NCBI GenBank assembly: GCA_029907205.1
Contig: JARYMI010000006.1
Span: 1-64,000, forward strand
DNA: 64,000 nucleotides
Reading direction: 5' to 3'
Source of the DNA: Clostridiales bacterium
Lineage (GTDB): Bacteria > Acidobacteriota > Aminicenantia > Aminicenantales > UBA8522
Shown: positions 53,132 to 62,416 of the stretch, in pieces
Numbering within the stretch: the stretch's first letter is position 1
Layout of the letters: each line of letters begins with the position of its first letter
Program-made: the position numbers and the translations under genes
The notes under the pieces: generated by a model
The model's input: the letters and a program-made list of their open reading frames with translations, nothing else
The model's database searches: none
Told to the model about the DNA's origin: nothing

Positions 53132-54478
53132 ATGAAAAAGACAAAAACGACCCTGATTTTGGCGCTGAACCTGCTCAGCCTCTCTTGTTCTCTTTCGGGG
53201 ACAAGGCCGTCCCTGTATCCGGGCGGGGTGGGGTTTCCCCTTGAGGAGGCCGGCCGGGTAACGATTGAGGGGAAAATCATCCGGACCATGGTTGAGGATG
53301 AAGGAAAAATATACCTGGCCACAGACAAAGGCAAACTCTACTGTCTTGATGGGAAGGCCCAGAAGGTTTTATGGACGCATGAGTCTGAAGCCGGCTTCAG
53401 CTGCCCGCCTGCCGTGGGGAAGGACCGTCTTTTTATTCTTGACCACGGGGGCCAAATCACCTGCCTGGACAAAGGCGGGAATGTTCGATGGAAAAGCAAG
53501 ATCGAAGGACACACTCCGGCCAGTCTCGGCCAGAATCAGTACGGCGTTTATGTCGGAACCAAGGAAGGGAGTGTCCTGGCCCTGAACCCGGACTCGGGAG
53601 AAATGGTCTGGAACTTTGCCACAGGTGGTGCCGTCGTGTCTGAGGCCCTCGTTTGGGAAGGGAAGATCGTCTTTGCCTCTGAGGATGGGAACATCTATAT
53701 CCTCTCTCCGGGGGGACGCGTTCGGAATGCTGTCAAGGTTGGGAGCTCCGTCCTCGTAACGCCTCTTATCCAAAATGCCCGTCTTTATGTGGGGGCCGAG
53801 GATTCGGTCTTTCACTGTTTTGACTTGAGGGCACAGAGGAGGATGTGGAGGATCCAGTTGGGCGGCAGGATTCTTGCGCCGCCTCTAACGGACGAAAGGC
53901 ATGTTTTTTTCGTCGCCTCTAACTGTGTCCTCTTTTGTTTGAATAAGAAAAGCGGCGAGATCCAGTGGTGGCGCGCCCTGCCCTCGCTCGGCCGGTATGA
54001 TCTCGAATCGAGCGACGGCAAGATCGTCGTCCCTTCTTCTTCTCCGACACTTGTCTGTTTGGATAGAAAAAGCGGGGAGAAGGTAGGGACTTACGATGCC
54101 GGCTCGGAGCTAAGATCTAACGCGTTATGGGTGGATCCTTATCTCGTTGCCTCTCTTTATGACCAGAGTGAAGAAAGGGGAAGCGTTGTTTTTCTCCATC
54201 GACAGGTCAGTGTCCAGCTTGTTGCCGCGTTGGCTTCGCCACAGCCCGTGGGAACAGAAATAAGTTTTGCGGCGTCGGCTGTTGGGTTTTATCTCCCCAG
54301 GTATGAATTTTTCCTCAGGCAGGGCGGAGAGAGAACCGTCGTCCAGAAAGGGTCTGAGAGAAACACCTGGGTCTGGTTCCCGGATAAAGAGGGCATGTAT
54401 GCTGTTGGCGTCAGGGTGACCGACGCCAAACAGGAGAGAGAAACTGAGATCCCGTTTGAGATAATCAAAGGGAAATAG
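53132..54478 (+). CDS. PQQ-like beta-propeller envelope lipoprotein
   Basis: 448 residues from ATG 53132 (GTG 53129 adjacent). Lipobox LLSLSC. Seven or so propeller blades of PQQ/BamB type are visible as repeats such as KIYLATDKGKLYCLDGKAQKVLWTH, RLFILDHGGQITCLDKGG, GVYVGTKEGSVLALNPDSGEMVW and LVCLDRKSGEKV. The C-terminal 80 residues form a separate Ig-like domain (VGTEISFAASAVGFYLP...YAVGVRVTDAKQ). Function unknown; BamB-like assembly or a sensor role is possible. Confidence 0.8.
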   Translation: MKKTKTTLILALNLLSLSCSLSGTRPSLYPGGVGFPLEEAGRVTIEGKIIRTMVEDEGKIYLATDKGKLYCLDGKAQKVLWTHESEAGFSCPPAVGKDRLFILDHGGQITCLDKGGNVRWKSKIEGHTPASLGQNQYGVYVGTKEGSVLALNPDSGEMVWNFATGGAVVSEALVWEGKIVFASEDGNIYILSPGGRVRNAVKVGSSVLVTPLIQNARLYVGAEDSVFHCFDLRAQRRMWRIQLGGRILAPPLTDERHVFFVASNCVLFCLNKKSGEIQWWRALPSLGRYDLESSDGKIVVPSSSPTLVCLDRKSGEKVGTYDAGSELRSNALWVDPYLVASLYDQSEERGSVVFLHRQVSVQLVAALASPQPVGTEISFAASAVGFYLPRYEFFLRQGGERTVVQKGSERNTWVWFPDKEGMYAVGVRVTDAKQERETEIPFEIIKGK

Positions 54479-54513
54479 AATAACAGGCGAAAAACCCGGA
54501 AAGGAGGAGCCCG

Positions 54514-55059
54514 ATGAACAGAGAGGAGGCTTTGGACCTCGTCAAACAATACCTCAAGAACAAGAACCTGGTCAAGCACAGCCTGGCTGTGGAGGCCTGC
54601 ATGAAAGCTGTTGCGGCGAGACTTGCTCAGGACGAAACGAAATGGGGCCAGGCCGGAATCCTCCACGACCTCGATTACGAGCTCACGGAAAAGAGCCCCG
54701 AACTCCACACAGATGAGACAGTCAAGATTCTCGGCGGGTTGGGCATCAGCGCTGATGTCATCCAGGCCATCAAGGCCCATGCGGGCAAGGTCCCTTGCCA
54801 GAGCCCGATGGATTGGGCCATCTTTTCCATCGACCCTTTAACCGGGCTGATCATCGCCGCGACTCTGATGCACCCGACACGAAAGCTCAAGGATGTCGAC
54901 CTTGAGTTCGTCAAGAGGCGGTACAAGGAGAAAAGTTTCGCCCGCGGCGCCAAGAGGGAAGAGATCGAAGAATGCTGCAACCTTGGTTTAGAGCTGGATG
55001 AATTTATCGCCCTTTGCCTCGGTGCCATGCAGGGCATCTCGAGTGACCTGGGGCTTTAA
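54514..55059 (+). CDS. HD-domain (HDIG) protein
   Basis: 181 residues preceded by AAAGGAGGAG. The HD metal-binding set is KHSLAVEACMKAVA, GILHDLDYEL and IKAHAG. Probable phosphohydrolase of nucleotide type; substrate unknown. The residue order fits the small HDIG-type proteins common in anaerobes. Confidence 0.87.
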   Translation: MNREEALDLVKQYLKNKNLVKHSLAVEACMKAVAARLAQDETKWGQAGILHDLDYELTEKSPELHTDETVKILGGLGISADVIQAIKAHAGKVPCQSPMDWAIFSIDPLTGLIIAATLMHPTRKLKDVDLEFVKRRYKEKSFARGAKREEIEECCNLGLELDEFIALCLGAMQGISSDLGL

Positions 55060-55080
55060 CAGCTCTGACGGAGGCCGCCA

Positions 55081-57039
55081 TCAGGACTTTCCAAGAATAC
55101 CCGCTTTGAACCCGACCTCAAGCGTGCGGCCTCGGCAAGGAAAACCTGGCTCAGTGAAGTAGTCCCTGTTAAGAATGTTGGATGCTTTGATGAAGACATC
55201 GAATTGGCGGAGGGAGCAGGAAAGAACCGTCTCAAAATCGCAAAAGCCGGGGATCCGGAGAGGGGATTGACTGGCTAGGTCATACCAGGAAGAAGATGAG
55301 GCCAGAATGCCGAAAATTCCAAAGTTCAGCCACCGGAAAGGAGAAAAGGAAACATCGATGGACAAGTTGTGCTTGGGGAGGGCGTCGAGCGGCCGGTTTT
55401 CTGTCTTGTTCAGGTGGTCAAGATACGTGTAACTCAGGGTCGCCTCCAAATTTCTTGATGATTCTGACGCCTGAATCTCCAGGCCGTCGATTGAAGCCTG
55501 GTTGATGTTGTAGAACCTCCGGCTCCCGTCGGGAAGCCTGACGCTTTCAATCATGTCGTTAAAACGATTGAAGAAGACGGCGCCCGACAGGAAGACGAGA
55601 CCGGTCCAGGTCGCGCCGACTTCCCACAGATTCCCTGATTCGCTGAGCAAACCCGGGTTTCCGGAAGAAAAGGAATAGAGCGAGCGCATGGACGGGAAGC
55701 GGGATTTTCTGGAAAAAGAGAAGTGGACTTCCAAGCTATCGTGGGGAGAAAATTTGAGGCCGGCCAAGGGGTTGATTCTTGACGCGTTTGGGCCCTCAAA
55801 CTTGCGGAGGTGGTCGAAGCTGGCGCCGGCAATAAGCGTCCAGCCCGGGGAAAGCGAGAAGTGATTCTCGACAGCCAGGGAGGTTACTCCTTGGCCGCAC
55901 TCCTGCCAGGCCAGCCCTTTATCGTCCTGCGTGCGGGCATTCTCCTGCTGAACGGTAAAGCTTGCTTTGAGGGTGAAGGCAGGGCTTACCGGCAGGTCGG
56001 CCAGGGCAAAAAGGCCGTAAACCGCATTGTCAAACGTGCTCTCAAACTGGAGGATGGTCATCTCTTCGTTCCTGTAAGCGTCGAGAATATTGTCGTAGTT
56101 GATCATGTAGGCGCGGAAGCGGAGCGTTGAGGAGCGGCCAAGAGCCGTGTAGCCTCCGGCGCTCAAAGAGAGCCTGTCCCAATTCCTGAAACGCCAGTAG
56201 CGCGGCCTGGCGGCTACGAGAGAGGGAGGAAGGCCGTAGGCCGAATGATAGAAACTCCCGTTGACCAGGATTTCCGTCTGGCTCGACGGAGTGTAGAAGA
56301 GTTTAGCGTTGAGGCTCAGCCGCTGGTAGTCGCTATTGGCCCGCTTAATCCTAATATTCCCATTATTCCTATCGGAATAGTAAAAGCCTGCCGAGTCCTG
56401 GTAGAGAAAATTGCTGCTCAGAGAAAACCGCTTCCATGTCCAGCCAGAGAAAAGCCCAAGGCCGCGTGTCCTGTTTTCGCCATAACTTGCCTGAAGAGTA
56501 AGGGTTGGGTCGGCCGCCGGCCGCCGGGTGACGACGTTGACGATGCCGCCGAGTGTGTTCGGTCCGTAAAGAACCGAGGCCGGGCCACGGGTGACTTGAA
56601 TCGACCGAGCCGAGGCAACTTCGATCGTCTTGAGGTCAAAAGTGTTGAAGTACGGTTCATAAGAAGGGACGCCGTCGATGAAGAGGGCGATGCGGCGGGA
56701 ATCCATTCCCCTGAGCTTGAGGGTGAATTCGTTTTTCTCTCCCACCGTGACATGAACCCCGGGCACGCGCTTGATGGCTTCTCCAAGGTCAAGCGGCCGC
56801 CTCCTTTCCAGGGCCTCGCTCTCGATGATGGTGACCGTCGAAACCTGAGTGTCCCTGGGCGCCTCGCCGACGACAATAATTTCCTCGGTAATCTTATCGA
56901 TTTTTTCCTTCTTGTGCTTTTTCTCTTGCTCTTCTTGTGAATAGAGGCAAGGCAACAGAGTGACGCAGAGAAACAGGCCGAGCCAGGCTTTCCGTTCTCT
57001 CTTATCAGCTAATTCGGAATTTTTTAATCGACGGCTCAT
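55081..57039 (-). CDS. TonB-dependent outer-membrane receptor
   Basis: 652 residues with a signal peptide (AWLGLFLCVTLLPCLYS). After a Lys/Glu-rich linker, the TonB box-like EEIIVVGEAP leads into the plug domain (LGEAIKRVPGVHVTVGEKNEF, LRGMDSRRIALFIDGVPSYEPYFN, SIQVTRGPASVLYGPNTLGGIVNVVT). The remaining about 480 residues form the beta-barrel, ending in an aromatic-poor EVGFKAGILGKS. The ligand (siderophore, cobalamin or other) is unclear; no TonB/ExbBD or binding protein is adjacent. Confidence 0.9.
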   Translation of the reverse strand: MSRRLKNSELADKRERKAWLGLFLCVTLLPCLYSQEEQEKKHKKEKIDKITEEIIVVGEAPRDTQVSTVTIIESEALERRRPLDLGEAIKRVPGVHVTVGEKNEFTLKLRGMDSRRIALFIDGVPSYEPYFNTFDLKTIEVASARSIQVTRGPASVLYGPNTLGGIVNVVTRRPAADPTLTLQASYGENRTRGLGLFSGWTWKRFSLSSNFLYQDSAGFYYSDRNNGNIRIKRANSDYQRLSLNAKLFYTPSSQTEILVNGSFYHSAYGLPPSLVAARPRYWRFRNWDRLSLSAGGYTALGRSSTLRFRAYMINYDNILDAYRNEEMTILQFESTFDNAVYGLFALADLPVSPAFTLKASFTVQQENARTQDDKGLAWQECGQGVTSLAVENHFSLSPGWTLIAGASFDHLRKFEGPNASRINPLAGLKFSPHDSLEVHFSFSRKSRFPSMRSLYSFSSGNPGLLSESGNLWEVGATWTGLVFLSGAVFFNRFNDMIESVRLPDGSRRFYNINQASIDGLEIQASESSRNLEATLSYTYLDHLNKTENRPLDALPKHNLSIDVSFSPFRWLNFGIFGILASSSSWYDLASQSPLRIPGFCDFETVLSCSLRQFDVFIKASNILNRDYFTEPGFPCRGRTLEVGFKAGILGKS

Positions 57040-57163
57040 GGCGAGGTTTATAACTTTAGCAGAAAGCGGGGAATCTGTGAACGGAAAAGATGATGATTCG
57101 GGCCCAAAAATAGTGTATAATGCACTGTTTTAAAAGCATTGGTTTTTATTCTGGAAGGAGGAC

Positions 57164-58798
57164 ATGATGATCAATGCTCTGACTAAGATTCCTGTGCCGG
57201 TGAACGAGCCTGTCTTGAGTTACGCGCCGGGCACACCTGAGAAAAAAGCGCTCAAAGACCAGCTCACCAAGATGCTCAGCCAAGAGATCGAAATCCCGCT
57301 CATCATCGGCGGGAAAGAGGTCAGTTCTGGCGATCTGGCCGATTGCCGTTGCCCCCACGACCACCGCCATCTCCTGGGCCGCTACCATAAGGCAAGGGCT
57401 CAAGAAGTGGACCAGGCTGTGGAAGCTGCCAAAGCCGCCTGGAAGGACTGGTCGGAAATGGACTGGATGTCGAGGGCGGCTGTGTTCTTACGGGCGGCCG
57501 AGCTCCTTGCTACGAAGTATCGCTTCATCCTGAATGCGGCCACAATGCTCGGCCAGTCCAAGACAGTCCACCAGGCTGAGATCGATTCCGCCTGTGAACT
57601 CATCGATTTTTACCGTTTTAACCCTTTTTTCATGACTCAAATCTACGCCCAGCAGCCGGAATCAGCGCCAGGCACCTGGAATTACCTGGAATACCGGGCT
57701 TTGGAGGGGTTTGTCTTTGCTGTGACGCCGTTCAATTTTACATCGATCGCCGGCAACCTGCCGACTTCTCCAGCCATGATGGGGAACACGGTGCTCTGGA
57801 AGCCCGCCTCATCGGCGGTTTACTCTGCCTATTTTCTGATGCTTCTCTGGAAAGAAGCCGGCCTGCCAGACGGAGTGATCAATTTTATTCCCGGTTCAGG
57901 CCGGTTCGTCGGCGACCCCGTGCTCGAGAAGCGGGATCTGGCTGGCGTTCATTTCACCGGCAGCACAGGCGTCTTCCAAAGCATGTGGGAGACAATCGGC
58001 GCCAACATCATGAAGTACAGGACCTATCCGCGGATCGTCGGCGAGACGGGCGGGAAAGACTTCGTCTTCGTCCACGCCTCGGCCGATGTCGATGTCGTCG
58101 TGACAGCACTCATCCGGGGCGCTTTCGAATACCAGGGCCAGAAATGCTCAGCGGCCAGCCGGGCCTACATTCCTGACAGCCTCTGGCCGGCCATCAAGCC
58201 GCGACTGCTGGACGAGCTGCGGACGATCAAGATGGGCGACGTCACGGACTTCTCGAACTTCATGGGCGCGGTTATCGATGAGGCGGCTTTCTCGAGCATC
58301 GTCGAGTATATCGAGTATGCAAAGAAATCAGATGATGCCGAGATTCTGAGCGGAGGAGGCTACGACAAATCGAAAGGGTATTTCATTGAGCCCACGGTGG
58401 TCAAAGCCGCAAGCCCAAAACACAAGCTCATGGAAGAGGAAATTTTCGGGCCGGTGCTGACGATCCATGTTTATCCGGCAGCCGAGTTCACCGAGACGCT
58501 TCATCTCTGCGATTCGACGTCCCCCTATGCCCTGACCGGAAGCATCATCGCTGAGGACAGGAAGGCCATCCTCGAGGCGATGAGTGTTCTACGCCAAGCA
58601 GCGGGGAATTTCTACATTAACGACAAGCCCACTGGCGCTGTCGTCGGCCAACAGCCTTTCGGCGGTGCCCGCGGTTCCGGGACAAACGACAAGGCCGGTT
58701 CCTACCTAAACCTTCTCCGCTGGACAAGCGCCCGGGCGATTAAGGAGAACCTGAACCCGCCCCGAAACTACCGGTATCCATTTCTGGCGGAGAAATAG
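57164..58798 (+). CDS. L-glutamate gamma-semialdehyde (1-pyrroline-5-carboxylate) dehydrogenase
   Basis: 544 residues. NAD-dependent aldehyde dehydrogenase closing proline degradation to glutamate. Long N-terminal lead and the signature of the P5CDH type: FAVTPFNFTSIAGNLPTSPAMMGNTVLWKP, VHFTGSTGVFQSMW, GETGGKDFVFVHASADVD and the catalytic Cys in QGQKCSAASRAYIP; TGAVVGQQPFGGARGSGTNDKAGS at the end. No proline dehydrogenase is nearby. Confidence 0.88.
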   Translation: MMINALTKIPVPVNEPVLSYAPGTPEKKALKDQLTKMLSQEIEIPLIIGGKEVSSGDLADCRCPHDHRHLLGRYHKARAQEVDQAVEAAKAAWKDWSEMDWMSRAAVFLRAAELLATKYRFILNAATMLGQSKTVHQAEIDSACELIDFYRFNPFFMTQIYAQQPESAPGTWNYLEYRALEGFVFAVTPFNFTSIAGNLPTSPAMMGNTVLWKPASSAVYSAYFLMLLWKEAGLPDGVINFIPGSGRFVGDPVLEKRDLAGVHFTGSTGVFQSMWETIGANIMKYRTYPRIVGETGGKDFVFVHASADVDVVVTALIRGAFEYQGQKCSAASRAYIPDSLWPAIKPRLLDELRTIKMGDVTDFSNFMGAVIDEAAFSSIVEYIEYAKKSDDAEILSGGGYDKSKGYFIEPTVVKAASPKHKLMEEEIFGPVLTIHVYPAAEFTETLHLCDSTSPYALTGSIIAEDRKAILEAMSVLRQAAGNFYINDKPTGAVVGQQPFGGARGSGTNDKAGSYLNLLRWTSARAIKENLNPPRNYRYPFLAEK

Positions 58799-58846
58799 GC
58801 GCGCCCGGTGTTTTTCTGAGGAGGCCATAGGAAGGATAAAGCGAGA

Positions 58847-59467
58847 ATGAAGGAGATGAGAACCTGGGCATGGATTCTGCTTTTTGGTTCGCTCTGGGGC
58901 ATTAACGAAGTCATCACTGGCGAAAGCCTTTTCCGCAGTCAAACGTTTTTGGCCTCAGCCTGGCTGGCTGCCGTCGCTTTTTTCATCCTGGCCATAGCCA
59001 GGGGAGTCATTAACAAACCAGGGAGTTCGTGTGTGATAGCGGGGATTGCCGCCGGCTTCAAGCTGATTAACGCGTCGCCGTATTTCTGCCACCTTTTGGG
59101 TATCTTCCTTCTTGGTGTGGCTTTTGATCTAGCCGCCAGCCTTTTGCTGCGGGAAAAGAGAAAAGCAGGCCTTCGGCATAGCGTTGCGGGAGTTCTGAGC
59201 GCGTACAGCGGGTTTGCTTTTTTTGCCCTTATCATTACCTATGTCATTCGCTATGAGTATTGGGTCATGGGAGGGCCGGCTAAAGTCATCAACCACATTT
59301 TTGTCAGCGGAAGCCTCGCCGCCGCCTGGGCAGCTTGCCTTGTCCCTTTAGGGCACACGCTTGGTGTCCTTGTGTGGCCAATTCTCGAAAGACATCCTCG
59401 CTGGTCTTCTGCCGGAGCGGCGGCCGGTCTGATCCTCCTCTGGACACTCGGCAGAATAACGGGCTGA
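58847..59467 (+). CDS. Multi-pass membrane protein
   Basis: 206 residues with about six hydrophobic helices (for example LASAWLAAVAFFILAIARGV, SGFAFFALIITYVI). No family recognised. It lies between two aldehyde dehydrogenases in the same direction and might transport a shared substrate, but this is only position-based. Confidence 0.7.
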   Translation: MKEMRTWAWILLFGSLWGINEVITGESLFRSQTFLASAWLAAVAFFILAIARGVINKPGSSCVIAGIAAGFKLINASPYFCHLLGIFLLGVAFDLAASLLLREKRKAGLRHSVAGVLSAYSGFAFFALIITYVIRYEYWVMGGPAKVINHIFVSGSLAAAWAACLVPLGHTLGVLVWPILERHPRWSSAGAAAGLILLWTLGRITG

Positions 59468-59559
59468 GGAACTGACCGTGAGAACAAAAGCCAAAAAGGA
59501 CACGTGCGAGGCTGGCTGAGAAACAGGGGTATAAAAAGAAACACGAAAAGGAGAAAACG

Positions 59560-61083
59560 ATGAAAGGGTTGCTTGAGAAACTGAACCTAAAAAACATGAA
59601 CATCGGAACCTGTGCCGGGCCAGACGCCTGGTACGAAGATTCAAAAGGCAAAGAGCTCGTCTCCTGTAACCCGACAACGGGGAAGCCCATTGCCGGTGTC
59701 ATCCAGGCCACAGAGAAAACCTACGAGCTTCTGATGGCCGGGGCCGTCGAGGCTTTCCGGCGCTGGCGGATGGTCCCGGCACCCAAGCGAGGTTTGGTCA
59801 TCCGTGATCTTGGCCAGGCCCTCAGGGAAGTCAAGGAGCCCCTGGGAGAGCTGGTTAGCCTGGAGATGGGCAAGATCAAGGCGGAAGGCTGGGGCGAGGT
59901 CCAGGAGATGATCGATATCTGTGATTTTGCTGTCGGGCTCAGCCGCCAGCTCTACGGCCTGACCATGCATTCGGAACGACCGGCTCACCGCATGTACGAG
60001 CAGTGGCATCCGCTGGGTGTCGTGGGAGTGATCACGGCGTTTAATTTTCCCGTGGCGGTCTGGTCATGGAATGCCGCCATCGCCGCGGTCTGCGGCGACC
60101 CCGTGGTCTGGAAGCCCTCCTCCGATACTCCTCTTACGGCTGTAGCTGTTCAGCATATCGCCAACGGGGTTGCGGCGGACCACGGGTTCAAGGGAATTTT
60201 CTGCTTGGCCATCGGCTCTGGGGCCACGGTCGGCGAGATGATGATCAACGATTCGAGGCTGCCGCTCATCTCGTTCACGGGTTCGACTAAGATGGGACGG
60301 CGAGTGGCCGAGGCTGTGGCGCGCCGGTTCGGCCGCACAATCCTTGAGCTCGGCGGGAACAACGCCATCATCGTCACCGAGGACGCCGACCTGGAGATGG
60401 CTGTGCGTTCTATCCTCTTCGGGGCTGTCGGGACAGCCGGGCAACGCTGCACGTCTACGCGTCGGATCATCATGCAGAAGTCCATCGCTGCGAAGCTCAC
60501 CGAAAAGCTGGTTAGTGCGTATAACCAGGTGAGGATCGGTGACCCGCTCGAGGACGGCATCCTGATGGGTCCACTCGTCACGAGGGCGGCCGTCGACGAC
60601 ATGATGGCGGCTCTGGAAAAGGCCAAGGAGCAGGGCGGGACAGTCGTCTATGGAGGCCATCGCCTGCCTGAGCTGGGTCAGCAGTTTGTCCAGCCCACGA
60701 TCGTCAAGATGCCGGCCCAGACCGCGATCGTCCATGAGGAGACCTTTGCGCCCATCCTTTATCTTCTTGAGTACGAGGACCTGGACGAAGCCATCCGGCT
60801 CCACAACGAGGTTCCTCAGGGGCTCTCGAGCGCGATGTTTGCCACGGATCTTCGCAAGGCCGAGAGATTCCTCTCTCATGAGGGCTCTGATTGCGGCATC
60901 GCCAACATCAACATCGGCACGTCGGGTGCGGAAATCGGCGGCGCTTTCGGCGGGGAAAAAGAGACGGGCGGCGGCCGAGAATCCGGGTCGGATGCCTGGA
61001 AACAGTACATGCGTCGCCAGACAAACACGATCAACTGGTCGCTCGAGCTGCCCCTGGCTCAGGGGATTAAGTTCGGGGATTGA
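59560..61083 (+). CDS. ALDH7-family aldehyde dehydrogenase (alpha-aminoadipate semialdehyde type)
   Basis: 507 residues. The antiquitin-like group oxidises alpha-aminoadipic semialdehyde in lysine breakdown. Hallmarks: GVITAFNFPVAVWSWNAAIA, FTGSTKMGRRVAEAVARRF, ELGGNNAIIVTEDADL, catalytic Cys in GTAGQRCTSTRR, GLSSAMFATDLRKAERFL and GGAFGGEKETGGGRESGSDAWK. Start preceded by AAAAGGAG. With the P5C-dehydrogenase gene it points to amino-acid catabolism. Confidence 0.87.
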   Translation: MKGLLEKLNLKNMNIGTCAGPDAWYEDSKGKELVSCNPTTGKPIAGVIQATEKTYELLMAGAVEAFRRWRMVPAPKRGLVIRDLGQALREVKEPLGELVSLEMGKIKAEGWGEVQEMIDICDFAVGLSRQLYGLTMHSERPAHRMYEQWHPLGVVGVITAFNFPVAVWSWNAAIAAVCGDPVVWKPSSDTPLTAVAVQHIANGVAADHGFKGIFCLAIGSGATVGEMMINDSRLPLISFTGSTKMGRRVAEAVARRFGRTILELGGNNAIIVTEDADLEMAVRSILFGAVGTAGQRCTSTRRIIMQKSIAAKLTEKLVSAYNQVRIGDPLEDGILMGPLVTRAAVDDMMAALEKAKEQGGTVVYGGHRLPELGQQFVQPTIVKMPAQTAIVHEETFAPILYLLEYEDLDEAIRLHNEVPQGLSSAMFATDLRKAERFLSHEGSDCGIANINIGTSGAEIGGAFGGEKETGGGRESGSDAWKQYMRRQTNTINWSLELPLAQGIKFGD

Positions 61084-61134
61084 TGCATAAGCCGGCCCAA
61101 GGTTTTTTAGCTACAGAGAAGGAAAAACAGAGCG

Positions 61135-61374
61135 ATGGTTATCTATCTTAAAGCCGGGGGCGAATTGAGGGCAAAGCTTCAACCGGATGTTGACGATTGC
61201 ACTCGCCGCGTGGAGACAGAAGCAGGCGTGAGCCTAAGAGATATCCTCGCGGGAATCGGCATCAACCCTGCTTTTGTTGCTTTTGCCCTTAAGGGCGGAG
61301 ACGTGAAAAGGCTTGATTATGTCCCTGCTGAAGGAGATGTGATAACGCTCCAGCCGCCCGTGTCGGGCGGGTAA
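61135..61374 (+). CDS. Ubiquitin-like sulfur carrier (MoaD/ThiS type)
   Basis: 79 residues with the beta-grasp order VIYLKAGGELRAKL ... VSLRDILAGIGINP ... DYVPAEGDVITLQPPVSGG. It ends in Gly-Gly, the thiocarboxylate site. The adjacent E1-like enzyme (11 bp later) should activate it. Whether it serves molybdopterin, thiamine or another pathway cannot be told; no moa, thiG or other genes are nearby. Confidence 0.87.
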   Translation: MVIYLKAGGELRAKLQPDVDDCTRRVETEAGVSLRDILAGIGINPAFVAFALKGGDVKRLDYVPAEGDVITLQPPVSGG

Positions 61375-61384
61375 CAGGAGAACG

Positions 61385-62110
61385 ATGGGTCGAGAACGGG
61401 AAAGCGAGCGATACAGCCGGCAGATTCTTGTTCCCGGCTGGAATCAAGAGAAGCTCAAGCGAGCGACTGCCCTTATCGTCGGCCTCGGAGGTCTGGGCTC
61501 CGCTTCAGCTCTTTACCTTGCCGGAGCGGGCATAGGAAGGCTGCGCCTCTGCGACTGCGACAAAGTCGAACGCTCCGACCTCAACCGTCAGGTCCTTTAT
61601 GAGGAGTCTTCTATCGGCTCCTTCAAAGTCGAGGAAGCTGGCCGGAGGCTTGCTGCCTTAAATCCCCTGGTTGAGCTGGAAAAGCTCAACGTTTTTCTCG
61701 ATTCTCATACAGTCGGTGAGCTCGTCAAAGGATGTCAGGTAATCCTCGACGGGCTTGATAATCTGGAATCTCGTTTTATCCTTAACCAAGAGTCATTTAA
61801 AAAGAGAATTCCCTATATCTACGGAGCCGTCCATGGTTGGCTGGGGTATGCGGGGTTTTTCCATCCTCCTCAAACCGGCTGCTTGGCCTGCCTGATGCAG
61901 CCGGGCCTTTCACAACCAGAGCCCGTCCCGGTCTTTGGAACGGTGCCCGGGATGATCGGTTTGGTTCAGGCCACCGAAGCCATCAAGTGGATTCAGGGGA
62001 TCGCTCCGTCTCTGCTTGGCCGACTTCTGATTTATGATGGGCTGCACTTGACGTTTGATCTCGTCAATGTGGATAAAAACCCGGCATGTCCTCTCTGCTC
62101 TAAAAAATAA
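61385..62110 (+). CDS. ThiF/MoeB-type E1-like adenylyltransferase
   Basis: 241 residues. ESERYSRQILVPGWNQEKL opens the domain; the nucleotide loop is LIVGLGGLGSASALYLAGAGIG, with DCDKVERSDLNRQVLY and ILDGLDNLESRF following. Zn-binding Cys pairs are GCLACLMQ and CPLCSKK. Activates the upstream Gly-Gly protein by adenylation. Confidence 0.92.
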   Translation: MGRERESERYSRQILVPGWNQEKLKRATALIVGLGGLGSASALYLAGAGIGRLRLCDCDKVERSDLNRQVLYEESSIGSFKVEEAGRRLAALNPLVELEKLNVFLDSHTVGELVKGCQVILDGLDNLESRFILNQESFKKRIPYIYGAVHGWLGYAGFFHPPQTGCLACLMQPGLSQPEPVPVFGTVPGMIGLVQATEAIKWIQGIAPSLLGRLLIYDGLHLTFDLVNVDKNPACPLCSKK

Positions 62111-62148
62111 GGGATATTAGGAAAGGACCCGAGAAAAGGAGGCTCAAC

Positions 62149-62352
62149 ATGGCCAAAAAACTCTGCCGTTCGTTCAACCGGAAAATGATCGGCGGTGTCT
62201 GCGGCGGCCTGGCTGATTATTTTGACCTCGATGTTTCCCTGGTTCGGCTTATCTTCGTGGGCATCGCTCTTGTCACGGCTCTCCTCCCGATGCTGATTTT
62301 CTACCTCATTGCTTGGATCATCATTCCAATAGGAGAAGCCAAGAAAGACTAA
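62149..62352 (+). CDS. PspC-domain membrane protein
   Basis: 67 residues, PspC: KKLCRSFNRKMIGGVCGGLADYFDLDVSLVRLIFV, then one hydrophobic helix (LVTALLPMLIFYLIAWIIIP). Stress-responsive envelope family. No other psp gene is visible. Confidence 0.93.
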   Translation: MAKKLCRSFNRKMIGGVCGGLADYFDLDVSLVRLIFVGIALVTALLPMLIFYLIAWIIIPIGEAKKD

Positions 62353-62416
62353 TTCGTTGACTTCTCCTCTTTAATCAAGTATTAAATAGGCGTTTTTACA
62401 GTTGACCTGAACACGG

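Noticed and set aside
60064-60879. Long antisense ORF opposite the ALDH7 gene
   Set aside because: Shadow created by high-GC codons of a real gene; no motif seen.
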